Position numbers and translations under genes: made by a program. From Gremmenia infestans (lineage: Eukaryota > Ascomycota > Leotiomycetes > Helotiales > Hamatocanthoscyphaceae), in NCBI GenBank assembly GCA_032629725.1, contig JAFEVB010000002.1, forward strand, positions 2,976,001 to 3,040,000: DNA of 64,000 nt, given 5' to 3'. Below are positions 41,759 to 53,800 of this stretch, one piece after another. The stretch's first letter is position 1. Each line of letters starts with the position of its first letter. Below the pieces are notes generated by a model. The model did not search any database, was not told the origin of the DNA, and saw only the letters and a list, made by a program, of their open reading frames with translations.

Positions 41759-43255
41759 ATGTCGGCATCAAATCAGAAAAGAGCCCGTCAAGCCCCCAGC
41801 CCACGACAAGAGGATATTGTTGATTTGACTCGAGATCCGGCGGATTTCCAGACTCCCCAACGTCCAGCCCTATTACCTTGTTCAAATAACTCAACAAATT
41901 CCTCCATATATACTGTGGGCTCATCCTCCAATGTCGTATTCGATGAGGATGTCCAAAGTGCACCTGTCACGCCAGGTACTCCAATCGATGAAGAACCAGA
42001 AATCTCTCGTTCAGAAGCAGATCCATTTTCAGCTTCGACCTCCAACCGTTCAATTGAACAAGAGCTCCTTCCAGGAAAGATACGACTTCCAAAAACACGT
42101 GCATTATCAAAGAGCAAGGTCCGAGATGCAGACTCTCCACTGGCAAAGAACCAGCGGCAAACGAGGTCTAGATCGTCGGCATCAAAACTACAAAATTCAG
42201 AGTCAAATCCTCTCACCACCAATCAGTTGTCTCCTACCTTGTCTGCGCGCCCGGCTCCACGGCGAGCCATCTCGAGGCCAGTAACGTCTGCAGAGCGCTC
42301 TTCCCCCAACTTTATTGAGTTACCCGGTCCTGATGACCATCACCTACATATTCCAGGAGCATTCGAGTCTCGGAGCATTCAAGTGGAACTTCATGCCGAA
42401 AATAATACTCAACAGGCGTCGCAAATCGAGAGAGCGTCGGCTGAACCTCTCGAATCCCCAGACCTGCTTGGGCCGGAAGTTCTAGAGGATTATGTCCAGC
42501 TACTGAAGTTCGAGAAATATGGATCTGAAACAGAGCCTTTGACAAGTCGCACTATCAATGGTAAAATATATGACTGTCTCAAACGTTCACACGCCCCGAA
42601 ATATAAAACAGGATGGGTCTATGTGTTGAAATCGCCTGAACACGCTCCAAACCACGTCAAAATTGGCAGTAGTTATGAAGAGCCCAATAAGCGTAAAAAG
42701 GATTGGGAACGGTGCAACGGGCAACTTGTAGTAGCAGAAGACCCTGATGGAAACGCCTTCGACCACTACTCAATTGTCGAGTCTCTTATTAAGTTTGAAC
42801 TCCACGAGCATAGAAAGAGAATTGATTGCGCCGTTTGCCCCCGAAAGAAGAACGGCCAACAAAAGCAACACGGGGAGTGGTTTGAGATTGAAATGACAAG
42901 AGCCGTGAAGCTCATCACGAGGTGGCGCAATTGGATGAAGTCGAAACAACCATTTGAAGGAGAAGGGAACGTTCACCTGACACCTTATTGGCGTTGGAGA
43001 GTCGATGAATTGCCAAAAATTCTCGATACGGTAGACTGGGACAAATGGACAGACCCAAGTCCATTCGAATATTGGATATACCAAGTGAACACCTCGAGCA
43101 ATAAATGGCTTCAGTTTCTTCGGCTTTTCGTGAGCCATTTGTCTCGGAAAGATCGTCATTTCTCTCTTGTGGGAATCGTAATCTTGCAGGCTTTGTACAC
43201 TAACTTGGGGCTGTTCGGTGTAGTATGGGGTATTGTTGGATTGATAGCTTTATGA
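41759..43255 (+). CDS. T5orf172 (GIY-YIG superfamily) domain protein
   Basis: Single exon of 498 residues from the ATG at 41759; an in-frame ATG at 41531 would add 76 residues that look like leader sequence. The N-terminus has a SUMO-interaction-like DIVDLTRDP and a long Ser/Pro/Arg-rich disordered region. Residues about 283-400 form a T5orf172/DUF1766 domain: GWVYVLKSPEHAPNHVKIGSS, then RKKDWERCNG, then ESLIKFELHEHRK, then a Cys pair and HGEWFEI. This is the GIY-YIG fold with its conserved Tyr, Lys-Ile-Gly, Arg and Glu. The end (about 465-498) is strongly hydrophobic (SLVGIVILQALYTNLGLFGVVWGIVGLIAL), one or two membrane helices. Fungal members such as S. pombe mug113 are uncharacterised. Located in a gene-poor segment. 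Confidence 0.82.
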   Translation: MSASNQKRARQAPSPRQEDIVDLTRDPADFQTPQRPALLPCSNNSTNSSIYTVGSSSNVVFDEDVQSAPVTPGTPIDEEPEISRSEADPFSASTSNRSIEQELLPGKIRLPKTRALSKSKVRDADSPLAKNQRQTRSRSSASKLQNSESNPLTTNQLSPTLSARPAPRRAISRPVTSAERSSPNFIELPGPDDHHLHIPGAFESRSIQVELHAENNTQQASQIERASAEPLESPDLLGPEVLEDYVQLLKFEKYGSETEPLTSRTINGKIYDCLKRSHAPKYKTGWVYVLKSPEHAPNHVKIGSSYEEPNKRKKDWERCNGQLVVAEDPDGNAFDHYSIVESLIKFELHEHRKRIDCAVCPRKKNGQQKQHGEWFEIEMTRAVKLITRWRNWMKSKQPFEGEGNVHLTPYWRWRVDELPKILDTVDWDKWTDPSPFEYWIYQVNTSSNKWLQFLRLFVSHLSRKDRHFSLVGIVILQALYTNLGLFGVVWGIVGLIAL

Positions 43256-45355
43256 AATACTGGACAGCACCTCGCTGCCTTAACTTAATACCATTCCATA
43301 CTTAATAAGTGATAGCCGATTCAAGCTTATAAGCTTGGAGAAGACTTGATTCATGACTTCAGAACTACGTCCATCTCTTAAACACCATGTAGCAGTCGAC
43401 TGGAAAAGAAGAATGCTGGATCTCGAAAAATAATAGGAGATATATAGGAGTGTTCCACAAGAAGTTGATACCGTGGTCTCACGTGACAGCCCTTAAGAAC
43501 CTGTTGGCGGATTGAGTTCTCCCAAATCCATCAACATCGCCACCAACCCTGCGCACATCCCCACGACCTTCCAACTTTGGCTCCAAGCCAGTGCTTTAAT
43601 TCAACAATTGCATGCTGTACTGCGTCCCATATCATCCACATTATTCCTGAACCCCTGATTCCGAACTCCCTACCTGCCACCCGTGCGATGCCGAAGAGAC
43701 CCGGGAATCAAGACTGCTCTAGACACATAATGAAGACTATGGCAGGATCAGGGTTCTATAGTAGAGCCGGCCCCGCTTGTCAGCTTGGAAGGTAAATAGC
43801 GTGGACTACTACTCGTATGTGGATGGCGGTCAACAGCTTTGACATGAAAAATTTCTGCAAAGTCTCATTCATAGCGGCCAAAGAAAGCTTCCCTTGAGGA
43901 CGTTAGGTCGCTGCAGTCCAATTTTGACGCCCCTATCCATTTGCTTGGATGCAAGTCAATTTGGCAAGCATTTTCACATTTATATGTGACGGCATGGCTA
44001 TTGTTACCGGTGTACGAGTATGCTTGTCCCACATGTCTTAGACCCAACGCTCCTCTGGCTAGTGCCATGCATGCCACAACACTGCTCTCCATATCCAGCC
44101 AGACTAAGCAATGTGTACAGTACAGTGCAGTACTGTACCAAAAGCCTGCAGCTTGCCGCACCCCAAAGCCAATACTGTATTAGCGGAGCTTTAATCGTCC
44201 GACATTCTGGGCGTTGGGAACCTCTCGGCTTTTACTCCGAAGATGCCCCTCGGTTTGCAAGCCACTTTACTGTAGACTGAAATTTTGAAATGTTGCAATC
44301 AATTGAGAAACTGTTTTTCGTTTCATTTCCTTCTCGGCGCGTTTTCTTCTCTTTGGGTCTTCAAAGTAGTTGGTACCTGCATGAGTAGGCTAGGCGTAAG
44401 CTTGACCTGTTATATGATGGCCAGTTCCTTTTCTACGTTGATCGTCCCAGTCAAGAAATCCTTGTGCTAGTTGGGCATTGCGCTCAAAAGATGTTACTTT
44501 CTCATCAGCTTTCAACATTAGGAAGATCATCGGTCGCCTCCACCACATGCAAGAGACACATAGCATAGGATCAAAATGCTACTGTATACTTGGCGTGCGG
44601 CGGGAACACCCTCTAGTTCGAGATCTAGCTGCCAGTCATGGAAGCTGCATCACCAGACCACCAGATGGCCTGGAGTCCGATGTATTACCTGGGTATAAGA
44701 TGCATACAACCAAATGTAGAAGTTTCACGCCGCAAACACAGTCGTATACATGGGCAGCCCCATTTTTGATCTAGCCAGCACAACATCAGGATTACCCCAC
44801 CCTTAAAGCCAGACGCATGATGGTGGAGCTGTAAGCGACGGCTTGCCAACCACCTTTCGAAAGTTCGTACTACCGGATAAACGCAAGGCGCTGTCGATGA
44901 AAGTTTAGGTAATAAACGGCTTGGTTTTTTCTTATTTCACTGACACACTTGGATGACTTTGCCTAATGATACTAATTCCGGTATACATATCAGGCACCCT
45001 ACATACATAAGACATGAACAATGCTCCGCATTCAGTAGCGATTGACGGATAATCTAGCCATTTTGCAACTTGTATTAGTACCTCAATGTATCTACTTAGG
45101 GGCCACGTTAATACTTTTCGAGAGCTTTAATGCTAGCTCGCCTCACTTTCAAGCCCCCTTGTCCATGTTTGCTGTAATTGGTGACAGCGGCTTAGATGAG
45201 TTGCTTCACCGCCCCTGTCACACGGACCCAACTCTTAGATCATGCCTGCCATATATATCTTGTGTCTACCACACTTTGGAAGTGGATTTGAAAAAGAAAT
45301 TTCCTAATCAAAAAAGAAAAGAAGTCTCGAAGATCAATTTGTGTTATACATTGCA
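43256..45355. other. Gene-poor interval, 2.1 kb
   Basis: No intact gene on either strand. It contains an inverted repeat related to TACAGTACTGTA at 44115-44138. Several 60-100-codon frames are present but none has a protein-like pattern; most begin with TTG or GTG. The last 100 bp are the leader of the dioxygenase gene. Confidence 0.45.
44115..44138. repeat. Imperfect inverted repeat related to TACAGTACTGTA
   Basis: The 24-bp sequence reads GTACAGTACAG then TGCAG then TACTGTAC; its ends pair with each other. It is closely related to the two palindromes near 10.15-10.25 kb. Confidence 0.6.
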
Positions 45356-46645
45356 ATGGCACCAAGTCGAACCGATGACCAGGACTTTGGATCCTATGAG
45401 GAACCAAAGATCTCCTACGACATCAATGTCCCTTATAAACCACCCTCTGGCGAGTATGAGCTTCGGACCAAAGAGAGAACTGAGTTTCCGGACTACCTGC
45501 CGGTCTGGGAAAGTGGTCTCTGGTTCGATGATTTTCCAATATTCGAATATCATGATCCAGCCCTCCGAGCGGACAAGAGCAAACCACATCTTTTTAGCGA
45601 AGGAGTGAAATCTACCCCGATTACTCCAAAAATGGGCACCATTTTAACGGGTGTCAAACTCGATACTCTCTCACAAGAAGCCAAAGATGAGCTGGCGCTT
45701 CTTGTTTCTGAACGAAAGGTTGTTGTTTGCCGAGAGCAGTCCGATTTCCTCCACAAGGGGCCAGCCTTTCAAGTTGAATTCATGGAGTATTTTGGGAAAC
45801 TCAGCCACCAGCCTGTAACAGGAGCCGTTAAAGGCTTTCCGCAATTTCACATCATCCACCGAGATGGTAACAAGGAAGAAATTGCAAACTTTTTCAAGCA
45901 CAAGACCACGAGTACCATATGGCATCACGATGTGAGCTACGAGCGGCAGCCGCCTGGATATATCATGCTTGGAATCTTAGCCTGTCCCGATGTTGGCGGC
46001 GATACGGTCGTTGCCGACATGGCGGAGGCCTACAACCGTCTTTCACCAGCATTTCAAAACATGATCAACGGAATGCAGGCCGTCCATACATCAGAAAATT
46101 TGATCGGCATGGCGAGGAAGGCGAGAGGCCAGGTCCGAAGTGACCCAATTGACTCCGTTCATCCGGTTGTCCGCGTGGTGAGTAACTTCTCCGATCATCT
46201 ATTTCCTAATTCGGACCCTGGGAAAGTTGTCGGGAGACTTCAAAACATCCTTCTCGTTTAAGTAATACTAACTCCGGGAACTTGTAGCACCCGGTGACGG
46301 GCGAAAAGGCACTATTCATCAACATGGAATGGCCAAAAGAGTACATTGGACTAAAAGATGAAGAGTCCCAGGTCGTTGTGAAGTATCTTCTGGATCATAT
46401 ACGAATGGGGCACGATTTCCAGGCAAGGGTACATTGGGAGAAGCACTCGGTGGTAATATTTGATGGAAGAACGACACTTCGTGAGTATTTCATATTAAAT
46501 GCATAATAATGCACAGTGCTAATAGTGTCTAGATACTGCAACGGTTGATTATGATAATGCTGACAAGGCGCGACATCTTTTCCGTTTGGCAGCGATGACT
46601 GAAGTTCCTTTGTCCGTTGCAGATGCTGAGCGTGGTCAAGATTGA
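45356..46645 (+). CDS. TauD/TfdA-family Fe(II)/2-oxoglutarate dioxygenase
   Basis: Exons 45356-46177, 46288-46480 and 46533-46645 give 375 residues. The TauD core is complete. The facial triad is HxD in TIWHHDVSYERQ plus a distal His in FDGRTTLHTATVDYD. The loop around GAVKGFPQFHIIHRDGNK and the sheet VVRVHPVTGEKALFIN are typical of fungal sulfonate/alpha-ketoglutarate dioxygenases (yeast Jlp1 type). An Arg after the distal His (KARHLFRL) would bind 2-oxoglutarate. Such enzymes release sulfite from taurine and other sulfonates or act on related substrates; the exact substrate cannot be read from sequence. The chosen ATG is the first in frame; upstream codons are leader. No sulfur-metabolism neighbours. 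Confidence 0.88.
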
Positions 46646-47485
46646 GAATCGAGCAATGATGTTTTCATATTCTGTCTCTTCTAGCCTGCGGAGGTCGCCA
46701 TCTTTGATCCACTCAAGTAATAATACCCCATTTTCATTTCTTGGATTAGCAAGAGAACAACAGTAGCATTGGCCAGGGCCGAAAGATTTATCCGGCTGTA
46801 GCTCAGCATAACCAACAAGGAGGATGTTAACTAGAAGGATCAATCTGCAATGTACATCTCGTTGGGTTGGTATGCAGCACGCATTCTCCATAACTCCTCA
46901 AGCCGTCGTCCTTCTTCGGTACACAACAGCATGATCGACCAACGTCCCAAATATTCGGCCCGTGCCACAAAACACTGCATAAAACAGATATCTGGACCGT
47001 TCAAGTTCGATGCCGTTTCGGGATTGACTCCTTATACCCTGGATCTGGGAATTTCAATACCAGGTAGACGTGAGGCATTAAGCAATGCGGTGCCGTACAG
47101 ATGGTGGTCAGACGCCAAGGTTGTTAGTATGCGCTGTCAGCTGCATCTGAACTATCTCGGAATATAAGAAGTAAGCAAGGGATTGTGAGGTTTGCCACAT
47201 TCTGCACTCTATGCGTTGTCAATTGCCACATGTAGAATATCGGATTTTGATGAAGGAGGTGCGGAAGTAAGCCCGTATGGCCCAGACTTAAGCTAAGAGC
47301 GTCACTCAGATGAGCTGACATCTGATATGGGATTACTACCTAGCCAGATACACGTTCTTTCATACGAATACATGTGAAGAATGGATATTCCGTGCCCTAA
47401 TAATGCATTGCAGAAACTACATACTCGAGGATATATGCCAATTTGAAGTCAGTAATCCCACAATTACTTGGACATCTATCAGAAC
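46646..47485. other. Convergent 3' region dioxygenase / aldo-keto reductase
   Basis: A 105-codon ATG frame on + (46850-47167) has no recognisable motif and is left out. Otherwise no gene, repeat or RNA seen. Confidence 0.4.
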
Positions 47486-48542
47486 CTATTTGGATTCTTT
47501 CTCCGAGAAAGGTTTGAAACCAAAAATCTCTACCGGATTCACAAATCGCTCATGCTTCCCTTCTGTCACCTTATTCACAGCCTCAAACTCTTCATCGCTC
47601 AGTTCGACCAACTCAAAGTTACTCTTGACCCGGCCTGCGTTCGCGCTCTTAGGTATAACAGCATATCCCCTCTTGATACCCCACGCAATCAATATCTGAG
47701 CCACTGTCGCCCTTTTCTTCTCCGCCAACGCAAGGAATCCGGCGTTCGTGGCTATACTTAGGCTACTCATTTTCCCGAGAGGAGAATAAGCCACGGGGAG
47801 AATGCTGTGAGAGGTGCAGAAGTCGATGAGTTCTGCGTTGGGGAAGAAAGGATGGATTTCTACTTGGTTGATCGCTGGAGTTATGTCTGCGTACTTGAGG
47901 AGGTGCTCAAGTTGCGGTATGGTCCAGTTTGAGACGCCTATTGATCTCGCTTTTCCGGCTTTAGAGGCTTTTTCCATTGCTCTCCAGGTAGGCTCTAGGT
48001 TGTTTGTGAGGGACTCTTTGAGAATGTACTGGTAGTTTGAGTAACGAGTTATAGCATTGGGTAGCTTGAAAACATACTTTGCCGTCGGCACTGGGTTTTA
48101 CTTGATGGTCTTCAGTTCTCTCTACTGCAAACGGCCAATGGATTAAAAAGGCATCAATGTAATCCAAACCCAGATTCTTCAGAGAGTCATTCAAACTCCA
48201 TTCGACGTCTTCAGGCTCAAGGAGATGTTGCCAGACTTTGGTGGTGATGAAGATGTCCTCCCGCTTCACGCTTGAATTCCTCGAGAGCCATTCTCGAAGC
48301 GCAGACCCGACTTCATCTTCATTCCGATAACTGTAGCTTTTGTCAGACCCAAGCTCGTATGAATTCCCCACTGAGCAGACTTACAACCAAGCGCAATCAA
48401 TATGTCGATGCCCGGCATCAAGAGCCGTAATCACAGCATCGTGTGTCTCTCCTTTCACAATCTCATTACTGTAAGTCCCGAATCCCAATGCCGGGATATG
48501 GACCCCGTTGTTCAGCGTGAGAGTGGGTATGGCTTTTCCCAT
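47486..48542 (-). CDS. Aldo-keto reductase
   Basis: Exons 48542-48385, 48330-48078 and 48028-47486 give 317 residues, the normal AKR length. The catalytic tetrad is visible: Asp and Tyr in DCAWFYRNEDEVG (formed across intron 1), Lys in IFITTKVW, His in FLIHWPFA. The (alpha/beta)8 barrel motifs GVSNWTIPQLEHLL and INQVEIHPFF follow. The NADPH site is near GYAVIPKSANAGRVKSN. Fungal relatives include glycerol and aldose reductases (GCY1/Gld type); substrate cannot be fixed. Intron 2 uses the CCAG acceptor that gives DGK-YILKESL, the usual family junction. Confidence 0.9.
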
Positions 48543-49098
48543 AGTGAACATGAATTCCAGATATTAATGAGGAGAGCTTGACATGAACGCTCCATCGGTT
48601 TATCTAGTACCTACACCGTAGCTCCACACGTTGTCCCGCGTCTTGCATGCGGAGCATGCACCAACTGGGATACGGGCCGAGAACTTACCGTAGAACTAGC
48701 CAGACAGCCGGGATTCCTCCGTTGATTCTTTAATGAAAAGAGTTTCTATATTTGTAGAAGCTTCTTAAGTTTAAGTTATTGTCAAGATAATCAATGATAT
48801 GATTCAAGCGAGCAAATCTTCTAGCGCGTAGCTAGCTCGGACGAGAGGAAGGAAGTTCAAGGAACGGCCTACCTATGAGTCGAAAATGCACGATGCTTTA
48901 AATATACTCTTTTATATGAGATATAATATATACAGCTTTGTTTTGGACACAAAGTGCGGCACTCGTTATTAGCATCAACTTTATTGCCCCACTCCGTCTA
49001 ACACATATTGATTTATTACCCATGTTTTGACCACCGCAAGATCACTCGTCCAGTCTTCATCCACCAAGATCTAGCTCGAGCTCCATCTAAGTACTTGC
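48543..49098. other. Intergenic between two minus-strand genes
   Basis: Promoter of the aldo-keto reductase and 3' UTR of the DUF202 gene; AT-rich near 48890-48960. No gene seen. Confidence 0.45.
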
Positions 49099-49500
49099 TC
49101 ACCTCTCCTTCTCCGTCCTAACAACCATCAAAACCCCACCCCCAGCGACCGCTCCACTCGTCGCAGCCACAAGTGCAATGCCAGCAATATTCGGTCTAAA
49201 CAAGCCCTTCTTCAACAACCTCAAACTAGAAAAATACCTCAAGGTCCCATAACTCAAACACCCCGTACCGCTTCCAACCAACGCAGCAGATTGTATTTTC
49301 AGATCCCCGCGATCGTGTTTGAGTGCTGGGGCCAAGGCTTCCAAAGCATCGAGTTTGGCTAGTGCTACGCCGAGAGCGACAAATCCAAGGCCGGTACGTG
49401 TCCAGGAGAGAAAGGTTCGTTCGTTAGCTAGGTGGTCCCGGGCTACGGAACCGGTATTGGCGATTGGGGCTGAGGAGAGCAGTTTGAGGATGCGAGACAT
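49099..49500 (-). CDS. DUF202 (YidH-like) membrane protein
   Basis: 133 residues from the ATG at 49500; the frame is open further upstream but only from a TTG. The DUF202 signature ARDHLANERTFLSWTRTGLG leads into the first of three membrane segments (FVALGVALAKL; ALVGSGTGCLSYGTLRYF; IAGIALVAATSGAVAGGGVL). The domain occurs in bacterial YidH and as the membrane part of fungal VTC proteins, but here stands alone with no SPX or polyphosphate domain. Function unknown. Divergent from the GNAT gene with 484 bp between starts. Confidence 0.85.
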   Translation of the reverse strand: MSRILKLLSSAPIANTGSVARDHLANERTFLSWTRTGLGFVALGVALAKLDALEALAPALKHDRGDLKIQSAALVGSGTGCLSYGTLRYFSSLRLLKKGLFRPNIAGIALVAATSGAVAGGGVLMVVRTEKER

Positions 49501-49984
49501 TTTGGAGAGAGAGCTCTTCGCGTATAAGAGGGGATGCCAAATAGAAGGAAGGTACGTCGGAGCCGGGATACTGGCTCTAACAAGAGGCAAGTTGCAATGC
49601 GGCTCGCGGGGAAATATGCATTGAGATATCGGCGCTTAATATCAAAGTCACGGTCTTGACTGACTTAAAAGAGAGTTCTGGATGAGCAATAGGAAAAAGG
49701 AAACAAACGCCGATAAGGGTGAGCACGTGAGTCATCCACACGTGATTAGCCTCGAAGAACCAAAAAGGAGAGCATCAAGCCTCGAAAACAAGACAAGTGC
49801 TCCGGCAGTCATCGAGGTAGGACGCCACTTTCCAGGTTCCGGGTGTTGTTGTGCCACGCTCATTACAAGCAAGAACTGACTGAGTCATCCCCCACCTATT
49901 ACTTCCTCGAACCCCCCTTCCAACTTCACTAATCTCAAAGGTTCATCCATCTATATTAAATTCCCCGGAAATAGACCTCCAAAA
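49501..49984. promoter_or_regulatory. Divergent region DUF202 / GNAT
   Basis: Should hold both promoters. A 65-codon ATG frame at 49682 on + shows no motif and may be leader. The last 80 bp are pyrimidine-rich on +. Confidence 0.4.
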
Positions 49985-50566
49985 ATGTCATCCAAACCAC
50001 CCTTCACAATCCGCCACGCAACCGCCCCCACAGACATATCCTCCATCCGCAACCTCTTCACCTCCTACGTCTCCTGGCTAGCCATCGACCTAACCTTCCA
50101 AAATTTCGCGCAAGAACTCGCTTCCCTACCCGGTCTATACGGCCCTCCAACCGGCTGTCTGTTACTCGCTGTGTTGGAGTCCGGTGAAGCTGTGGGATGT
50201 GTAGCTCTCCGTCCTCTGCCTTCAAAACCCCCATCACCGCCAGCAAACCCGATCCCGATCTCTGCTTCGAGTTTAAATTCAAGTCAGGAAAAGAGAGAAG
50301 GGGTGAAGGAGAAGGAAAGGAGAACTTGTGAAGTCAAACGTCTGTTTCTAACACCTGCGTCGCGGGGTTTTGGTATTGGACGTGCGTTAGTTGAGGCTGT
50401 GATTGCGGAGGCGGGGAAGCTGGGGTACGAAGAGATGAAGCTGGATACGCTGCCGAGGATGGTGGGTGCGAGGAAATTGTACGAGAGTGTGGGGTTTGGG
50501 GAGACTGATAGGTATTATGAGACGCCGTTGGAGGGGACTGTGTTTTATAAGAAAGAGTTGGTATGA
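49985..50566 (+). CDS. GNAT-family N-acetyltransferase
   Basis: Single exon, 193 residues. The acetyl-CoA loop is the Q/RxxGxG/A form, SRGFGIGRALVEAVI, preceded by CEVKRLFLTPA (the beta-4 strand). KLYESVGFGETDRYYETPLEG is a typical C-terminal GNAT motif. A Ser/Pro/Lys insert of about 40 residues sits between beta-3 and beta-4. Substrate unknown; small-molecule acetyltransferases of this size are common in fungi. The ATG lies after a CT-rich leader. Confidence 0.88.
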   Translation: MSSKPPFTIRHATAPTDISSIRNLFTSYVSWLAIDLTFQNFAQELASLPGLYGPPTGCLLLAVLESGEAVGCVALRPLPSKPPSPPANPIPISASSLNSSQEKREGVKEKERRTCEVKRLFLTPASRGFGIGRALVEAVIAEAGKLGYEEMKLDTLPRMVGARKLYESVGFGETDRYYETPLEGTVFYKKELV

Positions 50567-50861
50567 AAGGGGAGGCGGGGGGTGGAATAAACATGTTAGA
50601 AGGCGACAATACGCGGACGTCTTGGGTAGAATCGATGACTGCGGGAGCTGAAATCTAGAAGACGAGTCACTTAACTCCAATGCATAGCTCTCACGGAGAA
50701 AGCAGAGATTATGAGTATTCTGAGCTTTTAAATAGTGTTCTTCTACGCACAGCCCGTACTATATATAGCCTGGTTTTCCGGACGCCTTTAAAGCGCTCAC
50801 ATGTTATGGCTCCAAGACCTTGAACGCCTTCTTCATATGCATCATATCCCACAACCTCTAT

Positions 50862-53800
50862 CTAACTAAGATCAAACCCAGCCCCCGAATTGACAGCGTA
50901 CAAAAGCTTGTCTCGCAGTATCTTTGCAGTCGAATATCTTGGTAGCTTCAGTAGGTTAACGCACGTGCTGGTGCTAGGTAATCGCTCCTCGTCACTTGAA
51001 GCGTCGCGAATACTGAATCGGGGATTGAGCTGCGAGAAGCCGAGCAATGGAGCCCTTGGAGTCGACGTGACATATTTCAAGACCTTTCTGCGATCAGAAT
51101 CGTCGAGTTCCTTCATCACCTTCCAGAAGAGTTGGATAGTTGGATGTTCGAGTCCGTCATCACCAATCACATAGACACCTCCATACTGTGTGTTTCGTCT
51201 TAGGTCCTCAACATTTATCTGGGACGAGTCTCCACCGACTAGAGTTTGCAGCTCAGATTGATTGAACATCGATAGCCATGATGGCTTGATGATTTCTCCG
51301 AGGCCTTTAAGGAAGGCTTGAGTTTGGTGGTATGGTTGGACCTGGAGTCGATGCCGTGCCACGTAAGACACATACAGCGGCCGATTCTCGTTGGTAACGG
51401 CAATATTTGATCCGTTTGGCATGAGCTCCCTCGTGATAGTCTGTGTAGGCTCACCGAGCATTGAGATTGTGTCTGTGATGGTGAAATCGAGAGAGAAGTC
51501 CTCAACATTTCCAGGATAATTCTTCAGCTTCAGCAAACCTTGATACAGGCTCTCATCAAGATCTCGAAGGTCATTGATGTTCGCACGGTATCCCGATTCC
51601 GTCCCAGCAGCTCCAGAAGCAGCCCATTTGAGGAGAAAGAAACCTGCAAAGCTGATATCAATCAAGATGCCTTCATACAAACACTTCCCTACAATCCGGC
51701 CTAAAAACTCGTATCGTCTCAATAATTCCTTGATATTCTCGCGCCATTCAGGCGAAGACTCCTTTATCCCCACCGCTCTCATATATCCCTTACGCTCCTC
51801 CAAAGCGGCAGGATTTGGATAGAGGAGGTTTTGGTCATTAGATATAAACCAGTTCGGGCCTTCCTCCCCACGCAGCGACTCATTTGTAACACTTGTGAGG
51901 AATTCTTTGGTGACGCCGCCACCATCAATACCAGCCTCGACCGTATCGAATTGGTCCACAAAGGTGATTTGAATTGGTTCCTTCAACCCTTCGCCTAGGT
52001 CGTAGAACTGCTCGTATGCATCATCAAAGACTTGGTCTCTACGAATTTTCGCATGATGTCGGCCAAGAAGTTCATTTCCAGATACTCTGCGTCTCGCCGC
52101 CATGTGGGATTGGCTGCTCATTGCCATCCGCCACGCATCGGGGTCCACGATGCCATCTCGTCTGCGTGTTTGATCGAGAAGTACAAACTGTCGAAATATC
52201 TGAACGCGGGTTTCAAACGGAATAACAAAGGGCATATTTTGTAGCACTTCGAGTCTTGGTCCGACAGCTGCTAGGACTTTCTGTCGAGCGGCCTTTTGTT
52301 GCTGCTTTCTCATTTGCTCGATCTGAACAGCCCGTCTTGGCCTAGACATGCCTACAAGACCCATGTCACGTCGCGTCCCGAAAGCATCCTCTTCATCCTC
52401 AGGATCGTGATCATCGTCGTCGCCCTCTTCTCTGACCTCGTGCTGCCGCTCTTCTTCCATGACCACAGCAGGAATGAATCCTTCCATATCAAATCGAGAT
52501 GTCATTAACCAATGACCTTTAGGTAAGAAGTGGCGCCTGGAATCTCGTTCATAAAGCATACGCATGACTCCCGTGACGATAGTTCTCACATAGTTAAACG
52601 TCATACCAGCAATGCCTGCAAATGGTCGAGGGGCAACATGCTTATTTTTCTCTTCGGGCTCTTGGATCTGGAATCGTGAGCTTGCTGGTGTTCCAAAATA
52701 TGCGCCCAGACCTGCATCTTGTTGGCCTCCATCAGCTAACTCTCCAGCGTTGTAGTAAGTGGTGAACGCTAAGTTTTTGAGAAATATTGTGAGTTGTTTT
52801 ACATCTTCAATAGGAAGAGCGCTTGCACGAATATGAGATACGGGTTCCGCAGTGCGTCCGAAACGTGGTTCACTTGCACTTAAGAACTCTTCATCATCGG
52901 TAAATCTAAGGACAAATGTATAAAGCTCGAGAAATAGTAGGACTGTCCGCCATTCCCGGTCTTGAGCCATGTTACTTGGTGCTACCGAGGCGGATTGCTG
53001 TTGTGTCTGGGGCCGTAAGGTTGCCAAGGCAGCTTTCGAGTCGCCTCTAATAACCGCGAAAATGTTGGTCGAGATCAGAGCTTGCCAGAAGAACTTCAAA
53101 GCAGGAATTTGCACTCCCTTTGACGTATTCATGGAGCCAAGATACAACCACATTCTAATCTCATCCCCACGGCGTGGAAATATCCTTAGAAGAGTTAGGG
53201 CATAACTCGCCAGTAAACTCGCATCTTCTTCTCCGATCGCAGACGCTTTTGCATAGTCGACATTGAACCTAGCCAATAGACCTGTAATGCTAGCTTTGTT
53301 GACTAAGGAGAGAAATTCGGCTTTTATGAAGTCTGGTAAAGGTGAAATGGCATCTTTCTCGGCATCTCCATTGGCAGACTCTTGCAATGCCTCCGGGTCT
53401 GTAGCATCGATTCGGCCAACAATGTCGGCCGAGCAATCTGACAGTTGGATCGACAATGCCCTCAGGAAGTTCGGCTCTTGCGTATCTCTCCGCTGAAGCC
53501 GATTTAGAGAGATGAAATGGGCCAGGAGCCAAAGCCTGCCATTTTCAACTCGGATAGCTGGGTTCGAAGATAGGGAACGAACAAGTGCTGCGGACACCTG
53601 GCTAATATTGACGACTGCTGCCAATCCTTCTAAACCGCCTAAAACGTTTGCTAAGTCTGGTGTCGTCAAGAAACATAGTGCAAATGCGGCATATGAATTC
53701 AAACTGCGATCATCTATTAAATTGTCAGCTCCACCCACAATGAAATATTCCCCGATGAAAGTTACGCACCAGTCTTATCTAACTCTATTTGCTCGATCAA

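Noticed and set aside
43256..45355. Possible transposon or LTR remnant
   Set aside because: Looked for terminal repeats and transposase-like patterns in the open frames and saw none; only the short inverted repeat at 44115 remains.
45042..45608. 188-codon frame overlapping the dioxygenase start
   Set aside because: No ATG start, and the dioxygenase frame has conserved motifs in the overlap.
46850..47167. 105-codon ATG frame on +
   Set aside because: No motif, signal peptide or splice support; lies in a convergent 3' region.
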